Counted from the first letter of the stretch, positions 1-12,593 are shown. The stretch is 64,000 nt of DNA from Apium graveolens (GCF_009905375.1 NC_133647.1:78606231-78670230); one strand, 5' to 3'. Notes: generated by a model not told the origin, from the letters alone. A program made the numbers and translations.

Positions 1-901
1 TAAAAGTGTAATTATTGAATAATTAATTAAATAAAATATGTGTATTAGTTTTGGCAGCGGTGTGTTATCTCTTATTATTTATGTGTGATTTATTGGTGTA
101 TACGATTAAATTATGTGATTAATTATTGAGTTGTATTGTTTTGTTTCGCTTTTAAAAGTGATTTTATTGCGGTTTTATTTACATAAATATTTGTATTGTC
201 ACTAAAATTGTTTTTATGATTTTATAATTTCAATAAATATTTTTAGGAATTTATAAAATTGAGAGATCAATATTTCATTGATTATGTATCTTTAAATGAT
301 TTTATGATTGCATTTATTTGTAAAATTCGTATTTAATTCCAGAATTCTTCAAAATCACGAAACTCGTATTTTATGAAGTTTATCATATTCTGAGAATTTT
401 AAAATTATTTTGGAAAGTTTTGGGATTAATTTCACCCGCGCGTTGATTCGTTTAATTGTTAAAGGCGGATATAAATTACGTTTCAGAAATGGCTTTAAAA
501 TTATGAAATTTACGTTTTATTAATTTCGGGATATTTATTAAATTTTAAAACTTGTTTGGTAATTTTTCAGTTTATTTTGTTATCGCAGTTCTGTTCGATA
601 AATCGCCTAATTCGAGGTAAATTATGGGTTCCCGGATATGTCGAGGATACGTGTCAAAATCTTATAAAGGAAATTGACACGTATCCATTTAATTCGATAC
701 ATGTTCACAGCAGGGCAGCCCACAAACACACACACCCGAACATCACAGGCAGTCTCTCTCGCTTTTCTCTCACGCTCTCTCTTTGTTCTCTCTCTGTTCT
801 CTCTTATTTTCTCTTCTCTCTCGCCGGTTTCTCGCTCCTGTGCCGTCGCCGTTGCTGTGTTCTTCTGGTGGCTTGGTCTCGGTTCTGGTTCTGACTTCTT
901 C

Positions 902-902
<1 letters not shown>

Positions 903-960
<58 letters not shown>
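903..960. repeat. (TA)29 microsatellite
   Basis: Uninterrupted TA dinucleotides follow a CT-rich tract; a short second TA run and a GT-rich stretch follow (965-1030). Open frames through it encode only Tyr-Ile repeats and are not genes. Confidence 0.95.
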
Positions 961-962
<2 letters not shown>

Positions 963-2564
963 ACAATATATATATATGTCTGTGCAATTGTGTGTGTTGT
1001 GTGTGTGTTGGTCTGTGTGGTGTGTGCGGCGGTGGCCGTGTTGTGGCCGTGTTTTTGTTGTGCGTCCTGTTGCTCCGTTGGTCTATTGTCTTTGGGCCTG
1101 TTAATTTGGGCCTTGTTATTATTGGGCCTCTAACAGTGAGGTTGTTTGTGGGCTGATTATTTTAATTCATATTTAATTCTTTTCATTGCAGGAATTACTT
1201 GAATAAATATTCGTGATATTATAATTCGTGCGGGAGAAAAATTGTTTTGTATTCGGTGAAATTTTTGTGTTAGAACTCGAGTAATCGGGTGCCCCGAAAA
1301 TTTTACCGCCGTCCGCGATGAATTTTTACGAGCGGGCGGTGGACGGTGATAAATTGATTCTGAGTCCTAAATTTATAAATAAATAAAATAACTCGTAAAA
1401 CTATATTTCGAAATGAAAATGATTTGTTGTTTTGAAAGTCATGTTGGGATTTGTGTTATGGATTGTGATGTTATGATTTTGGACGTCGATGATGTTTCGA
1501 CGGGTAGGCTTATAAATATAGGAGTCGCTGTCAAAATTTTTCTAAAAATGTATTTTAAATACGAGAAACGTACTTTATAATACGAAATGTTCTGCCCTTA
1601 TATGAATACGGATTACGTGATTATGTGTATAATCATTATATGAGTCGAGTTATTGAATTGGGTTACTAGGATTCGTGGATATCAAGCATGTCGATATAAC
1701 TAATTAGGGTATTCTATTATTGTAGATCCCAGTCGAGTTTCGCAAGGACCAAAATCAGCGTGAAAGCTACCTAGGGTTTTTGTTAAGCGTTGCAAGACAA
1801 GTACCCCTGACCATTCTTCTATGGTTCAATACATATGAATAAACTTTTGTTTTATTCTCACATAGGAATAGAAACGTTTTAAGTTACGTATCTCCTTAGT
1901 TATAAATAATTGTTTTCAAACCTGTTTTGGGGAAAAGTAACTTCGAAAGGCACCTATCTCGAATAAAAATGATTTGTGAACCAATTTTTTTGTGTTGTTA
2001 AAATGAATGGTTTTGAAATGAAATTGGTACAACTATTTTAAAAACTAGATAAAATGATCAGATATGGGATACATAGGGGCCAGAGTGGCCTAGTGAGGTG
2101 GCGTAAGAGGCTCACTCGGTTGCGCGCGTTACATAACCGATTAGTCCAGCAGGTTAGAGACCTAGCTAGTCTCTGATTTACGGAACAGGTTTATGGGATG
2201 GCAGTTGGAGCCGTCTAGTGTTGATAGCCTGATCAGCTGTCTTCATATATCCGTTTCATATCTTATTTGGCTTTGAGATTCCCATAAGGGAATAAATGAT
2301 TGAAACAGTTGAATAATAAATGTGAATAGCATGCTAAAATTGAACTCTGGTACTTACACAACACATAACTACGTATATTTTATTAAGAGCATGCTAGTCA
2401 GTGATATCCAGTTTCTTTATTTACTCTCGCTCGAAATGATTTACAGATTGCGGATTTCATGATGATTTATAGTTCTGTTCCTATAACTATTTACTTTACT
2501 GTTTTTATCATGATATTCATATGTTCGTGTTGTTGAGCAATTATGTGCTTACCTTAGCAACTCG

Positions 2565-2565
<1 letters not shown>

Positions 2566-2654
<89 letters not shown>
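2566..2654. repeat. (TA)n microsatellite, about 44 units
   Basis: Uninterrupted TA dinucleotides inside the remnant LTR, about 300 bp before its right end. The Tyr-Ile open frame through it is spurious. Confidence 0.95.
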
Positions 2655-2656
<2 letters not shown>

Positions 2657-2954
2657 CAGATGCCTACAAGACCAGTCAGACCTTGGCACAACCGTGTCTC
2701 AGCCCCTTCAGGACCCGGCTCCTCAGAGGTAGTTAGTATCAGACCATGTGCGGTCTGATGAGTTGCTGAATAAGTTTAGTGTGTCAGACTTTTTGAATAA
2801 ATGATTTGTAATAATGTGTTACTTGAATCATACTTGAACCTGGATTGGATCTTGGTTTGGGGTCGTGTTAATATAATAATAATCTTATGGTTTATATTTT
2901 TGTTCGTTGTGTTTAGTGACGTCAACTCCTGACCCCGGGGTTTAGGCCCTCACA

Positions 2955-4083
2955 CGTATAAAGTTCATTAATATGTTCAGGCATCGGAAGAATAGGGTTG
3001 GAGTCATTCAAACAGTTATTAGGATCAGTGTGAAGACCTCAAGGATTCTTAGTAAAGTTTTTTATATCTGATTGAAGACTTGACAACGATTTAAGATATA
3101 GTACGAAGGCCTGAGAGCGGAACTAGTCACTTGTGAACCAGAACATTGCACTAGGTGTCAGTGATTCATGAAAGGAAACTAAGTACTATTATTACAATTG
3201 TTAAGTCAGGATTCGTATTTGGGAATACAGTTTTTATGGTTCAGACGAATACTCAAGAGAGAAGACTTGAAGATAAGGCAACTTTGGGATTGCAATGCTC
3301 TATAGAAACTAAGTCAAAGTGATCACAACCTTGTAGTAGGAGTCACCCTGATCAGTATAGTGAATATCAGAAGCAATATCTTGGAAATACAATTTAATAT
3401 TTTGGTACAGGAACTGATCTTGACTTGGTACGAGCCTCAGGGAATAAACAAGAGCATAAATGAATTCAGAAGTGTTTAAGAGACACCCTTGGTCACCAGT
3501 TAGATTGTATGAGAATTTTTCTAAGGCAAAAATTGCTCCCTAGCCTTACTTGAGAAGCCTTGGTTGCAACTTAGAAACTAGGAGGAGTGAGAAATTTACA
3601 TGCATGTGCTATAGGTCCCACAGAATCTTTCCAAAGCTTGTACAAGGGTTTCCAGTCGCAATTCAAGCTATCATAGGGTGTTTTTGGTCGCAAGTAAGCC
3701 TTGTACTAGCTTCTAGGGTCGCAACTTAGGTTGCACAAGGAGATATGGTTGCCAGCTAGGGGAATTTAGCAAGAACCTAAGGCAAAAACCCTCAACCTAG
3801 CTACAAGGTCGCAAGTAAGCATGAAATTGGCTTAGGCAAGTTTTGTTACTTCCTTGGAGTTGCCACTAACTCTTCCTAGGGAGTGTTGAGGTCTCAAGTA
3901 ACATGGTAAAGGCTCCTTGGAGTAGTTCTAGTTGCCAGTAAAGCCATTGTCAAGTCCCAGGGGATACAAAGTGGTATACTTGCAAGCTGTGCATTTAAAA
4001 TGAATGGATAATAAGCAGCCACATATATTTTCCTTCTCTTTCTAACCTATCAGTCTATATAAACAATATATGTAGATTGAAAA
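2955..4083. other. Unassigned interval between remnant LTR and copia element B
   Basis: No long open frame on either strand and no domain recognised. The right half contains the scattered motif listed separately at 3563-3945. The right border is where homology to the copia integrase stops. It may be the degraded rest of an older element. Confidence 0.4.
3563..3945. repeat. Scattered short motif GTYGCMASTWAG, about 9 occurrences
   Basis: Variants of 'gtcgcaacttag' or 'gtcgcaagtaag' occur near 3563, 3655, 3687, 3718, 3748, 3808, 3859, 3891 and 3931, spaced roughly 30-90 bp, separated by unrelated sequence often containing 'ctagg' or 'cttgg'. The same motif forms one arm of a hairpin at 20981-21018. 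The function is unknown. Confidence 0.5.
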
Positions 4084-4522
4084 TGCATTGTTGACAACTT
4101 CAGCCCAAAAAAGCTGGTAACTTTGATTCCTCTAGCATGGTTCTTACAGGTTCAATTAGAGATCTATTATTTCTTTCCACCACTCCATTTTGTTGTGGAG
4201 TCCTTGTTGCTAAAAACTCATGCATGATCCCATTTTCTTCACAGGACAACCTCATGGCAGAATTCTTGAACTCAGTTCCATTGTCACTCCTAATTCTTCT
4301 AACTTTGAGATTAGGATGATTGTTGACTTGCCTTATATGATTGATAATTGTTTCACTAGCTTCATCTGTATAGTTAAGAAAATATGTCCAAGAGAACTTT
4401 GAGAAATCATCCACAATTACTAGGCAATATCTCTTCTTTGAAATTAACAACACATTGACTGGTCCAAACAAATCCGTGTGCAATAGTTGTAGTGGTTCTT
4501 TAATTGTAGATTCAAATTTCAT
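4084..4522 (-). pseudogene. Copia integrase core fragment (element B)
   Basis: The integrase core joins element cDNA to chromosomal DNA. The translated minus strand shows the DDE layout: Asp in 'LHTDLFGPV', Asp in 'RSDNGTEFKN' and Glu in 'QQNGVVERNN', with the usual copia spacing. An open stretch runs 4522-4100. It then meets a stop, and homology fades just after the expected W-A-E segment at about 4084, where the sequence changes to unrelated DNA. The upstream zinc-binding part lies in the neighbouring block. It is a fragment and cannot be a complete integrase. Confidence 0.85.
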
Positions 4523-4540
4523 TTTGAATGATGCTTTAAT

Positions 4541-5100
4541 TTATTTCCCTTTTTGACTAGCATCACACAATCCATCCTTTGAGAACTCAACTTGAGGATT
4601 TCCTCTTACTAGGTCTTTCCTGACTAATTCATTCATAGTCTTGAAGTTCAAATGAGACAGCTTCTTGTGCCATAGCCAACTTTCTTCTTGACTTGATTTG
4701 CTGAAAAGACAAGTAATAGAATATGCATTAGATGAGTTCAAGTCAGCTAGATACACATTTCCTTTTCTCACTCCAGTGAGAACCACTTTGTTGTTTTTCT
4801 TGTTTGTAACAACACAAGCTTCAGAATTGAAAGTTATAGAGTTGCCTTTGTCACATAGCTGGCTGACACTCAAAAGATTGTTTTTGAGCCCATCCACTAG
4901 AGCAACTTCTTCAATGTTGACATTCTCTTTTGATATCAAGCCATATCCCACAGTATACCCTTTGTTGTCATCTCTAAAGTAATACTTGGGCCAACTCTTT
5001 CCTTAAACTCAGTGAGCAGGATAGAGTCTCCAGTCATATGCCTTGAGAATCCACTACCTAGATACCATAGACTCTTTATGTTTCCCTGCACACATCAAAA
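4541..5100 (-). pseudogene. Copia protease and GAG-pre-integrase region (element B)
   Basis: The minus strand reads a copia protease segment and then a GAG-pre-integrase domain with 'LSVSQLCDKG' and 'LWHKKLSHLNFKTMNELVRK'. In the protease the segment that normally carries the catalytic Asp-Ser-Gly reads Gly-Ser-Gly (the Gly codon lies at 5058-5056), and the next Cys is Phe, before 'SRHMTG'. The protease part and the main open stretch (4951-4541) are in different frames or separated by stops. This is a decayed processing domain; the same Asp-to-Gly change is seen in element E. Confidence 0.75.
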
Positions 5101-5105
5101 TCAAA

Positions 5106-5640
5106 TCAAGTTGATTTTGGTACCCAAGTTTCCTTGGGTCCTGCCTTGTTAGCTTTCTTTTTAGGTTTCTTAGACTTTTCCTCATTTGACTTTGGTGCCT
5201 GAAAATCAACCTTGGTCATAGGAGTAGGGCTTTGAAAACCATTAACAGTCACAGAATTATTAGGTACAGGTTGGTTAATATAAAATGGCATGGTATGTGC
5301 AAACATTTTATTCCAATAAGGCATGCTAAATGGCATTTGAGGCATATTAAATACAGCATAATAAGGTATTTGTGCAAATGGCATATTAGCACATTGTGCA
5401 TTTAAATTCTTTGCAGGCATAAAAGGCATGACAATCATTGGTAATGTAGGCATGTTGGGAAAATAGGGAGGTGCAGACATGTGTATAGGCATAACAGATT
5501 TGTAATTAACAGACAAATGATTAACACTATCACACTTCACACAAGTCTTTCTAGGTGCATACTTATCAGGTGTGTAGTTGTTATGTTTGTTAATTCCTAC
5601 TTTCCCATTCTTGTTGTTTTTCCTCTTATGACCTCAATTT
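5106..5640 (-). pseudogene. Met/Pro/Asn-rich spacer between gag and protease (element B)
   Basis: A 144-residue open stretch (5540-5106, minus strand) is rich in Met, Pro, Phe and Asn, with repeated 'MPF'-like steps, and ends in a Lys-rich segment and 'KETWVPKST'. Its start overlaps a Cys-poor 'KCDSVNHLSVN' segment that resembles the second zinc-knuckle-like region of element E ('CEICGSVNHLTHLC'). This kind of low-complexity linker lies between gag and protease in long copia elements. No enzyme function is expected. Confidence 0.6.
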
Positions 5641-5955
5641 TCTCCAATTTGTCATTTAACTGCTTCATTGACAGATGCCCCCCATTCACTCTCTTTGTAT
5701 CCTTGACTTGACTTGATTCTCTTGTAATAATATTTTTAGAAACTAATCCATATTTCTTATTCAACTTAGCTTATTTTGCTAATTGGCTTCTTTTCTATCA
5801 ATGGATGTGCATCCTTGTCTTTCAACGGATATTTACTTTCAGCTTTTGACTGATAAGCTTCATCATCCGTTAATTCCACATCTATTGATAAACCATCAAC
5901 CAAAATAAGGTCCAGCTTCTTCTTGTCCTTTTTTCAGGCTTCTTTACAGAAAGAC

Positions 5956-7487
5956 TCAAACTTTGGCAATTTGAGCACTTACATTCCTCGATGATTTCCG
6001 AGCCTTGATCACCTCTTGCTCACATTCAAGTTGCTTTCTTAAGATTTCCTCTTTCTTTAAAGATTTAGTCAATTCATCTTTGGCAATCTTACACTCTATT
6101 TTCGGTTTCTCAAACTCAATGAATTGAGTTTCAAACATAGCATATCTATTACTCAAAAAAATTATTCTCTTTAATTCTATTATTTTCTTTAATGAGTGAT
6201 TTAAGTTTAACACACAAGTGATATAATTTTATGTACATATCATTTATGGCATCATTACACTCATCTTTAGAAAGGTGTGCTAGGTTTTTAGTGATTACCT
6301 GATTGCTTAAGGAATTGACCTCAACTTCATCTGATTTGTCCATTAGAGCTAGGTTGATATAACTTGTTTCTTCATCTTCATCTTCCCTATATACTGCCCA
6401 GATATTTTCCTAAGTCAAGAAAGCCTATTCCCTTTATTTTAGCAATTCAAATTATTTCTTTTTATAATCCACTGGCTCAAACCTTTTTTTCTCAGAGTTA
6501 GGCTTTCTGCATTCATTGAAAAAATGACCACTTAAGGCACACTTGAAACATTTGAATTTTTACTTGTCCACCATGTTTCTGTTTGGCTTGGTTGCTCCAA
6601 AATTATTTTTGAATTTGAGCTTGGAAAATCTTCTTGATAGGAAAGCCAGATGCTCATCTATGTCCTCCATTTCATCCTGACTAGGATAGTCTTCATTCTC
6701 ATCCATTAGCCCTTTTACTTTGCCTTCACAAACCCTTCAGTTTGGTGCAGATTCCACAGCTTCAACATTCAAATCTAATCCTCTCTCTTGTTCAGCTACC
6801 AATACAACAGATCCACCTTTCTTTCTTCTTTTCTCCAACAGCTCATCTGGCTCCATTTTGAGCTCATAGGTTTTTAAGATACCATACAATCTCTCTCGAG
6901 TAAATTCTTTATACTCTTGAGAACTTCTGAGAGAGACTATCATTGGTTTCCATTCCTTTGGTAGAGACCTCAGGAATTTCATATTTGAAGCTTTAGTTCG
7001 TTAGATCCTCTCATACAACTTTAAACCATTCAGTAGTTTTTGAAATCTAATGAAAATGTCACTCAGTGACACACCATCTTCAAAATCGAAATGTTCATAT
7101 TGTTGTATGAGGAGTTGCATCAGGTTTTCTCTGACTTGCTCAGTTCCCTCACATAGCACCTGAATTTGGTCCCAAATTTCCTTAGCAGTATTGTAGTTAA
7201 TAATATTGTCAAACATATATCCATCAAGACCATTGAACATAATATTTATGGCCTTTTTGTCTTTATGAACTTGCTCAATGTCTTCATCTGTCCATTCTGA
7301 CTTTGGTTTTGGGACTGTTTGTTCATTTCCAACAGCTCCTGCAACATCTGTTACATCCTTGCAAGGAACATAAGGTCCTTTCTCTATGCAGTCAACATAT
7401 CTTTCATCCTGACAAAGTAGATGAAGGTACATCTTCACTTTTTAATTATAATAGTTGTCTTTATCCAGAAGTGGGATCTTCACTCTG
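5956..7487 (-). pseudogene. Copia gag, capsid and zinc-knuckle parts (element B)
   Basis: From 7487 leftwards: a UBN2-type capsid domain ('NYNTAKEIWDQIQVLCEGTE', 'IFIRFQKLLNGL'), its second half after a stop ('FLRSLPKEWKPM', 'LYGILKTYEL'), an acidic linker, a CCHC knuckle (C-F-K-C-A-L-S-G-H-F-F-N-E-C, about 6550-6505) and coiled-coil segments (6343-5956). At least five in-frame stops or shifts interrupt it. The first codons lie across the Athila insertion at 19492-19474. The product would package element RNA into particles; this copy cannot. Confidence 0.8.
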
Positions 7488-8923
7488 TTAAGTGGCATTT
7501 ATGTCCACTTAAAATGCTCTATAAAGGCTTAAATTGATGATTTATACTCGAGTTATTTGTGTTTTGTAGTGTTTTTGCATTTTAGGTATATAATAGGGAT
7601 CCAGGTGATTCAGTATTATTTTGATGCAAAAATGGTGTTAGGAATGTGTCAAGAAGATTGCTCATGCAAAGGCCATCTCAAATCAGCAAAATAGGAAGGC
7701 AATTTCAGTTTTTCCACAAGGTTAGCGCGCCCGCGCTGTAGTAGCGCGCGGTCGCACCGAAGTTCAGAAGGACAGCACGCCCGCGCTGATGAAGCGCGCG
7801 GACGTGCCGTGTCGGGATAATAAAATCCCGATTCTACTATAATTCTGTTTTCTGGACTCCAGGATTAATTGGACTGCTATATATTGATGACTTGTGATCA
7901 TTTTTCATAAGAAGATGTATCAGAGCTAAAGGAGAAGGCGTAAGAAGACCGTAGACCACAATTCAACTACGGCGAAGAGGATCTAATTTATTCTTGTGAT
8001 TCTTTTTTTTAAGTTGTAATCTTAGATGCTAGTTTTTTTATTTGTTGAACCTATACTCTTGTTACATACTTGGTTTATTATTTATTTAGTATAAAGACTA
8101 CATTTATTATACCATGTTTTCATCGGAACCTACGTTGATGATGAGTCCGACTATGGGCTAATCGTTATCGTGGGGTTCTAGCGGATTTATTTATGGATTT
8201 CGTTAGTTAATTTATTTTGATACCTTAGTGTGTGGTGATTGTATGATATCCTAGTATTGGTTGTGCTTATTCATTTTATGAGCGTTGCAAACTTATAAGA
8301 TAGCGTGTTAATCTCTAATGAAGCGAAAGTGAATTTAGAGGTTTAGAACTTGCCATGCTTGCATAGGTTCATGTATTTGATATGGATGATTCGTAGGTAA
8401 TTTTAACCATCTTACTTGCCCTATTTAATCATGATAGATAACTTGTGCGCTAAACCGTTATGTTGTCAAATTCTATAGACATATAGGGCCTCAATATAAT
8501 TGGTGTCTATTTAATCTTTTATCTCTTTTGTGGATGTCTGGTAGTAGGGTATGCGTACAACGAAAGTTGGCGTTTACTAGTTTCGTGTTATCTGGTTAGT
8601 GTCATCACCATTGTATGCTAAGGTTAAGAACAAAAAGGCTATTGAATGAAGTAGTAATGAAATTAGAATCCCATATTTGTGTCATATAGTTTTTAATTTC
8701 TTAGTTAATGTTCTTTAGTATAATCTCTTAGTTAATCGTAGTTATAACTAATCTCAATTTATTAATTATTTTAGCATTGAATTATAACCATACCATTGTT
8801 GCATAAGTGCATTGATTAAAATTAACCTAAAAGAGTCTCTATGGGAATGAACTAGAAATAATTATATATTACTTGTGAATGCGTATACTTCGTGTATTAT
8901 TAGTGCGTGTTATCGTCCTAACA
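7488..8923 (+). repeat. 5' LTR of the Athila-like element
   Basis: 1436 bp, matching 18008-19468 along its whole length with scattered substitutions and small indels. It contains a GC-rich block (about 7722-7817) with two copies of a 'gcgcgcccgcgctg'-type motif and nearby self-complementary GCGCGC steps. It ends TAACA just before the primer site. Confidence 0.95.
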
Positions 8924-8929
8924 AGTTTT

Positions 8930-8947
8930 TGGCGCCGCTGCCGGGGA
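8930..8947 (+). promoter_or_regulatory. Primer-binding site, Athila-like element
   Basis: TGGCGCCGCTGCCGGGGA, six bases after the 5' LTR. This is one base from the common plant Athila primer site (TGGCGCCGTTGCCGGGGA), usually ascribed to a tRNA-Asp-type primer. Confidence 0.9.
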
Positions 8948-9069
8948 CTCGGGGTTAATTTTTAGTTTATGTGTTTGTCATCAGTGGTCATTAAAGTTCA
9001 TTGAATAGGACATTGTTACTTACTTATTTCCTTATCGTGTTTCAAGTACTCTAGCGAGCGTGTATACAT

Positions 9070-10765
9070 ACGCGTTCTCGGTCTCGTAAGGGAACACTGG
9101 ATAAAGCTGAGGAAGAAATTATAGTAGCTAAGGAAGTTTTCGAAGAAGTTCTTGTCGTGGAGAAAGTTGAAGAAGAAGCTCTTATTGCAATGGGAGAACC
9201 AGAAGCTAATACGAAGGCTTTGATGGATTACTCTCAATTGAAGATTGATGATATTCAGTCTAGCATTGTCTGACCAGCCATCTCGGCTAACACCTTTGAG
9301 AGCAAGTCAAGCACAATTCAGATGATACAGAACTCAGTTCATTTTGGGGGTTCTCCGACAGAAGACCCCAACATGCACATCAGAGATTTCATCGAGATCT
9401 GCAACACTTTCAAGTTCAATGGAGTTTCTGAAGATGCTATTAAGGTGAGGCTTTTCCCATTCTCTCTGTGGGATAAAGCTAAATGCTGGTTACATTCTCT
9501 ACCACCAGGGTTTAACACCAAATGGGAGGATCTTGCTCAAAGTTCCTGACTAAATTCTTTCATATGGAGAAGACTGCTGCAATCAGAAATGCACTTATTC
9601 AATTTGCTCAGCAATCTGGAGAATCTTTATGTGATGCTTGGGATCGCTACAAAGAGATGCTTAGAAAGTGTCCTCACCATGGGATGCCTGACTGGATGAT
9701 CATTAATAGGAATTTTGGAAGTGAACGCAGCTACTGCTATAGCTACTCAGCTTAAGGCTTTGACGATGAAGGTGGATTCTTTTGCTAATTATGGAGTTAA
9801 TCAAATCACTAGTGTTTGTGAGCTTTATGTTGGTGCGTATGAGACTGATCAGTGTGTTATTTCTAGTGAATCAGCTCAGTTTGTGAGCAACTTTCAGAGG
9901 TCGCAGTAATCAGTTCCAGCCACCTATGATCCCAATAACCGCAATCATCTTAACTTCAGCTGGAGCAATACTCAGAATGCGGTTCAGCAGCCTTATCAGC
10001 AGTATGCAGCAAAGAAATACAACCCTCCTGGTTTTCAACAACCGCAATATGCACCAAGACAACAACTCCAGCTACAACAGTCTAATGAAAAATCTGAATT
10101 GGAGGATGTTAGGCTCATGTGCAAGAGCCAAGCGATTTCTATTAAGACCTTGGAGAATCAAATTGGGCAAATTGCCAATACCTTACTAAATCGTCAACCT
10201 GGTACACTCCCCAGTGACACTAAAGTTCCAGGAAAGAAGGAAGCTAAGGAGCAGGTGAAGGTAATTACATTGAGGTCTGGGAAGGTTGTAAATCCTGAAA
10301 AATCTCAAGTTTTGGAAGAAGAAGTTGTGGCTAAAGAAGAAGGACAGAAGGAAGCAGAAGTGGAAACGAGGAAGACTACTATGGAACACACTCCTACTGA
10401 GGGGTAATACAGGGGAGAAACAGATCTATCCTCCACCCCCTTTTCCTAAGAGGATGCAGAAGAAAAAGCTAGATAAGCAGTTTGAGAAGTTTCTAAAGGT
10501 GTTCAAGAAACTTCATATCAATATACCTTTCGCTGAAGCTCTTGAACAGATGCCTAGTTATGTGAAGTTTATGAAAGGTATTCTTTCTCAGAAAGTGAAG
10601 CTTGATGACTTAGAGACAGTTACTCTCATGGAGGAATGCAGTGATGTGCTGCAACAGAAGTTACCTCCGAAGCTTAAAGATCCTGGAAGCTTCACTATTT
10701 CTTGTACCATTGGAAAATGTCATTTGACAAATGCTTATGTGACTTGGGAGCGAGCATCAATCTGA
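9070..10765 (+). pseudogene. Athila-type gag
   Basis: Gag forms the particle and binds element RNA. The capsid region reads 'GGSPTEDPNMHIRDFIEIC', then 'LFPFSLWDKAKCWLHSLP' and, after a one-base frameshift near 9540, 'FLTKFF' and 'QQSGESLCDAWDRYKEMLRK'. Near 9715 the frame jumps from 'DWMIINRNF' to 'VNAATAIATQLKALTMKVDS', and a family-typical section appears to be missing. A decayed zinc knuckle follows ('CELYVGAYETDQC', second Cys lost). The C-terminal part ('LENQIGQIANTLLNRQPGTLPSD', in pieces) and the basic/acidic tail reach 10765 through further shifts. The start is uncertain, with the frame traceable back to about 9070. Confidence 0.85.
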
Positions 10766-11058
10766 TGCCCTTATCAATCTTCAAGAAATTGGACTTACCT
10801 GATCCAAAGCCTACTTATATGACCTTGCAGTTGGTCGATCGATCTATTACATATCCACGAGGAATTGTGGAGGATGTCTTGGTCAAGGTGGATAAACTCA
10901 TCTTTCCTGCTGATTTTGTAATTCTTGATTTCGAGGAGGATAAGAAGATTCCCATAATTTTGGGAAGACATTTCTTGGCTACTGGAAGAACCTTCATTGG
11001 TGAGCTTATTATGCGAGTGCTGGATCAGGATGTGACATTCAATGTTTTTATGCAATGA
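10702..11058 (+). pseudogene. Athila-type aspartic protease
   Basis: This is an open stretch in a different frame from the preceding gag tail. The active-site segment reads 'CDLGASINLMPLSIF'. Athila proteases commonly have D-x-G-A-S here, so the catalytic Asp appears kept. Downstream 'FVILDFEE' and 'IPIILGRHFLATGRTFI' match the flap and C-terminal part. It would cut the gag-pol polyprotein. The frameshift at its 5' side separates it from gag. Confidence 0.85.
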
Positions 11059-12593
11059 AATTTCCGACTGAAAACGAGGAGTGCTTAAAAGTGGAGTTGG
11101 TCGATTCTGTGGTTACTTCAGAACTTGATCAAATTCAAAGGTCTAATGCCTTAGAGAAGGCCTTGTTGGGGAATTCAGATAGTGGAGATGATAAAGGTGA
11201 TGAGCAATTGCAGTATTTGAATGCTTCTCCTTGGAAGTGAAGGCTAGATATGCCCTTTGAATCTTTTGGATTGGAGGAGTTGAACAAATCTCCAAAGCGC
11301 CTCAAGCCATCTATTGAGGAAGCTCCTACACTTGAGCTTAAACCAGTGCCTAAACACTTAAGGTATACTTTTCTAGGTGATGCATCTATTTTTATTGTTA
11401 TTATTGCATCTGACCTTTTAGGTAGTGATGAAGAAAAACTCTTAAGAATTATAAGAGAGTTCAAGTCGGCAATTGGATGGACTATAGCAGATATCAAGGG
11501 AATCAGCCCTTCTTATTGTATGCATAAAATTCTGCTAGAGGAAGGTAGCAAGCCTACTTTTTAGCAACAGAGAAGGCTTAATTTAATTATGAAAGAAGTT
11601 ATAAAGAAGGAAATTCTTAAGTGGCTAGATGCAGGGATTATCTATCCCATTTCTGACAGTTCTTGGGTGAGTCCAGTTCAGTGTGTGCCAAATAAAGGAG
11701 GTATCACAGTGGTTGCTAATGAAAAGAATGAGTTCATTCCTACTCGAACAGTCACGGGGTGGAGAGTTTGCATGGATGACAGGAAGCTGAACAAGGCCAC
11801 GAGGAAGGATCACTTTCCTCTTCCTTTTATTTATCAGATGCTGGACAGATTGGTTGGGCATGAGTGCTACTGTCTTCTGGATGGCTATTCGTGTTATAAT
11901 CATATGTGCATTGCTCCAGAGGATCAGGAAAAGACTACCTTCACTTATCCGTTTGGAACTTTTGCCTTCAGAAGAGTTTCTTTTGGGTTGTGTGTTGCAC
12001 CTGCCACATTTCAGAGATGCATGATGGCTATCTTTTCTAACATGATTGGTCAGAATGTGGAGGTGTTCATGGACGATTTCTTTGTGTTTGGAAATTCTTT
12101 TAATGAGTGCTTGCAGAATCTTGGCGCAGTTCTTAAAAGGTGTGTTGAGACCAATCTGGTTCTCAACTGGGAGAAATGTCATTTTATGGTGCGACATGGC
12201 ATTACTCTTGAGCACAAGGTCTCTAGTAAAGGTCTTGTGGTGGACAAAGCCAAGGTGAGGGTTATCAAAAACCTTCCTCCACCAATTTCTGTTAAGGGAG
12301 TTCGCAGTTTTCTGGTTCATGCGGGTTTCTATCGGCGGTTCATCAAGGACTTCTCTAAAATCTCTAAACCCTTGTGCAATCTTTTAGAGAAATATATCCC
12401 TTTCAAGTTTGATGATGAGTGTTTTGATGCTTTTAAGATTTTAAAGAAGAGTTTGATAACGGCACCGGTCATAACTGCATATAATTGGGATGAACCTTTT
12501 GAGATGATGTGCGATGCAATTGACTATGTAGTTGGAGTAGTTCTTGGGCAGAGAAAGAACAATATATTTCATGTGGTCTACTATGCTAGTTAG
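11059..12593 (+). pseudogene. Athila-type linker and reverse transcriptase
   Basis: A single frame runs from 11055 to 12593, broken by TGA at 11238 and TAG at 11562. The first part is the protease-RT linker ('SFGLEELNKSPKRLKPS'). RT starts near 11500 and runs through 'WLDAGIIYPISDSSWVSPVQ', 'RVCMDDRKLNKATRKDHFPL', 'FRRVSFGLCVAPATFQRCM' and the catalytic 'VFMDDFFVFG' (an F/YxDD box). The 3' part 'FLVHAGFYRRFIKDFS' leads to the RNase H connection. RT copies element RNA to DNA in the particle. Only two stops, but neighbours are also broken. Confidence 0.9.

Larger units (their letters stand above)
1..2954 (+). mobile_element. Tekay/Del-like LTR remnant (right end of an LTR)
   Basis: The right end, 'gaccccggggtttaggccctcaca' in part (about 2930-2954), has the layout of the end of the LTR at 56895-61092 (a 'gaccccgg' block, then a T-rich/G-rich step, then ...CA). 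No primer-binding site follows, so it is a 3' LTR or solo LTR. A pyrimidine-rich tract (about 749-842) precedes a (TA)n tract and looks like a transcribed leader. No coding frame is convincing: open frames here run through simple repeats. The left end lies outside the window or was not recognised. Family placement is inference. Confidence 0.4.

Noticed and set aside
556..1156. Overlapping open frames of 110-160 codons near the first (TA)n tract
   Set aside because: They run through CT-rich and TA-rich simple sequence on both strands and translate to low-complexity text; no start context or domain.
2521..2736. 71-codon frame through the second (TA)n tract
   Set aside because: Mostly Tyr-Ile from the microsatellite.
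11625..12320. 231-codon minus-strand open frame inside Athila RT
   Set aside because: Shadow of the RT frame; no homology pattern of its own.
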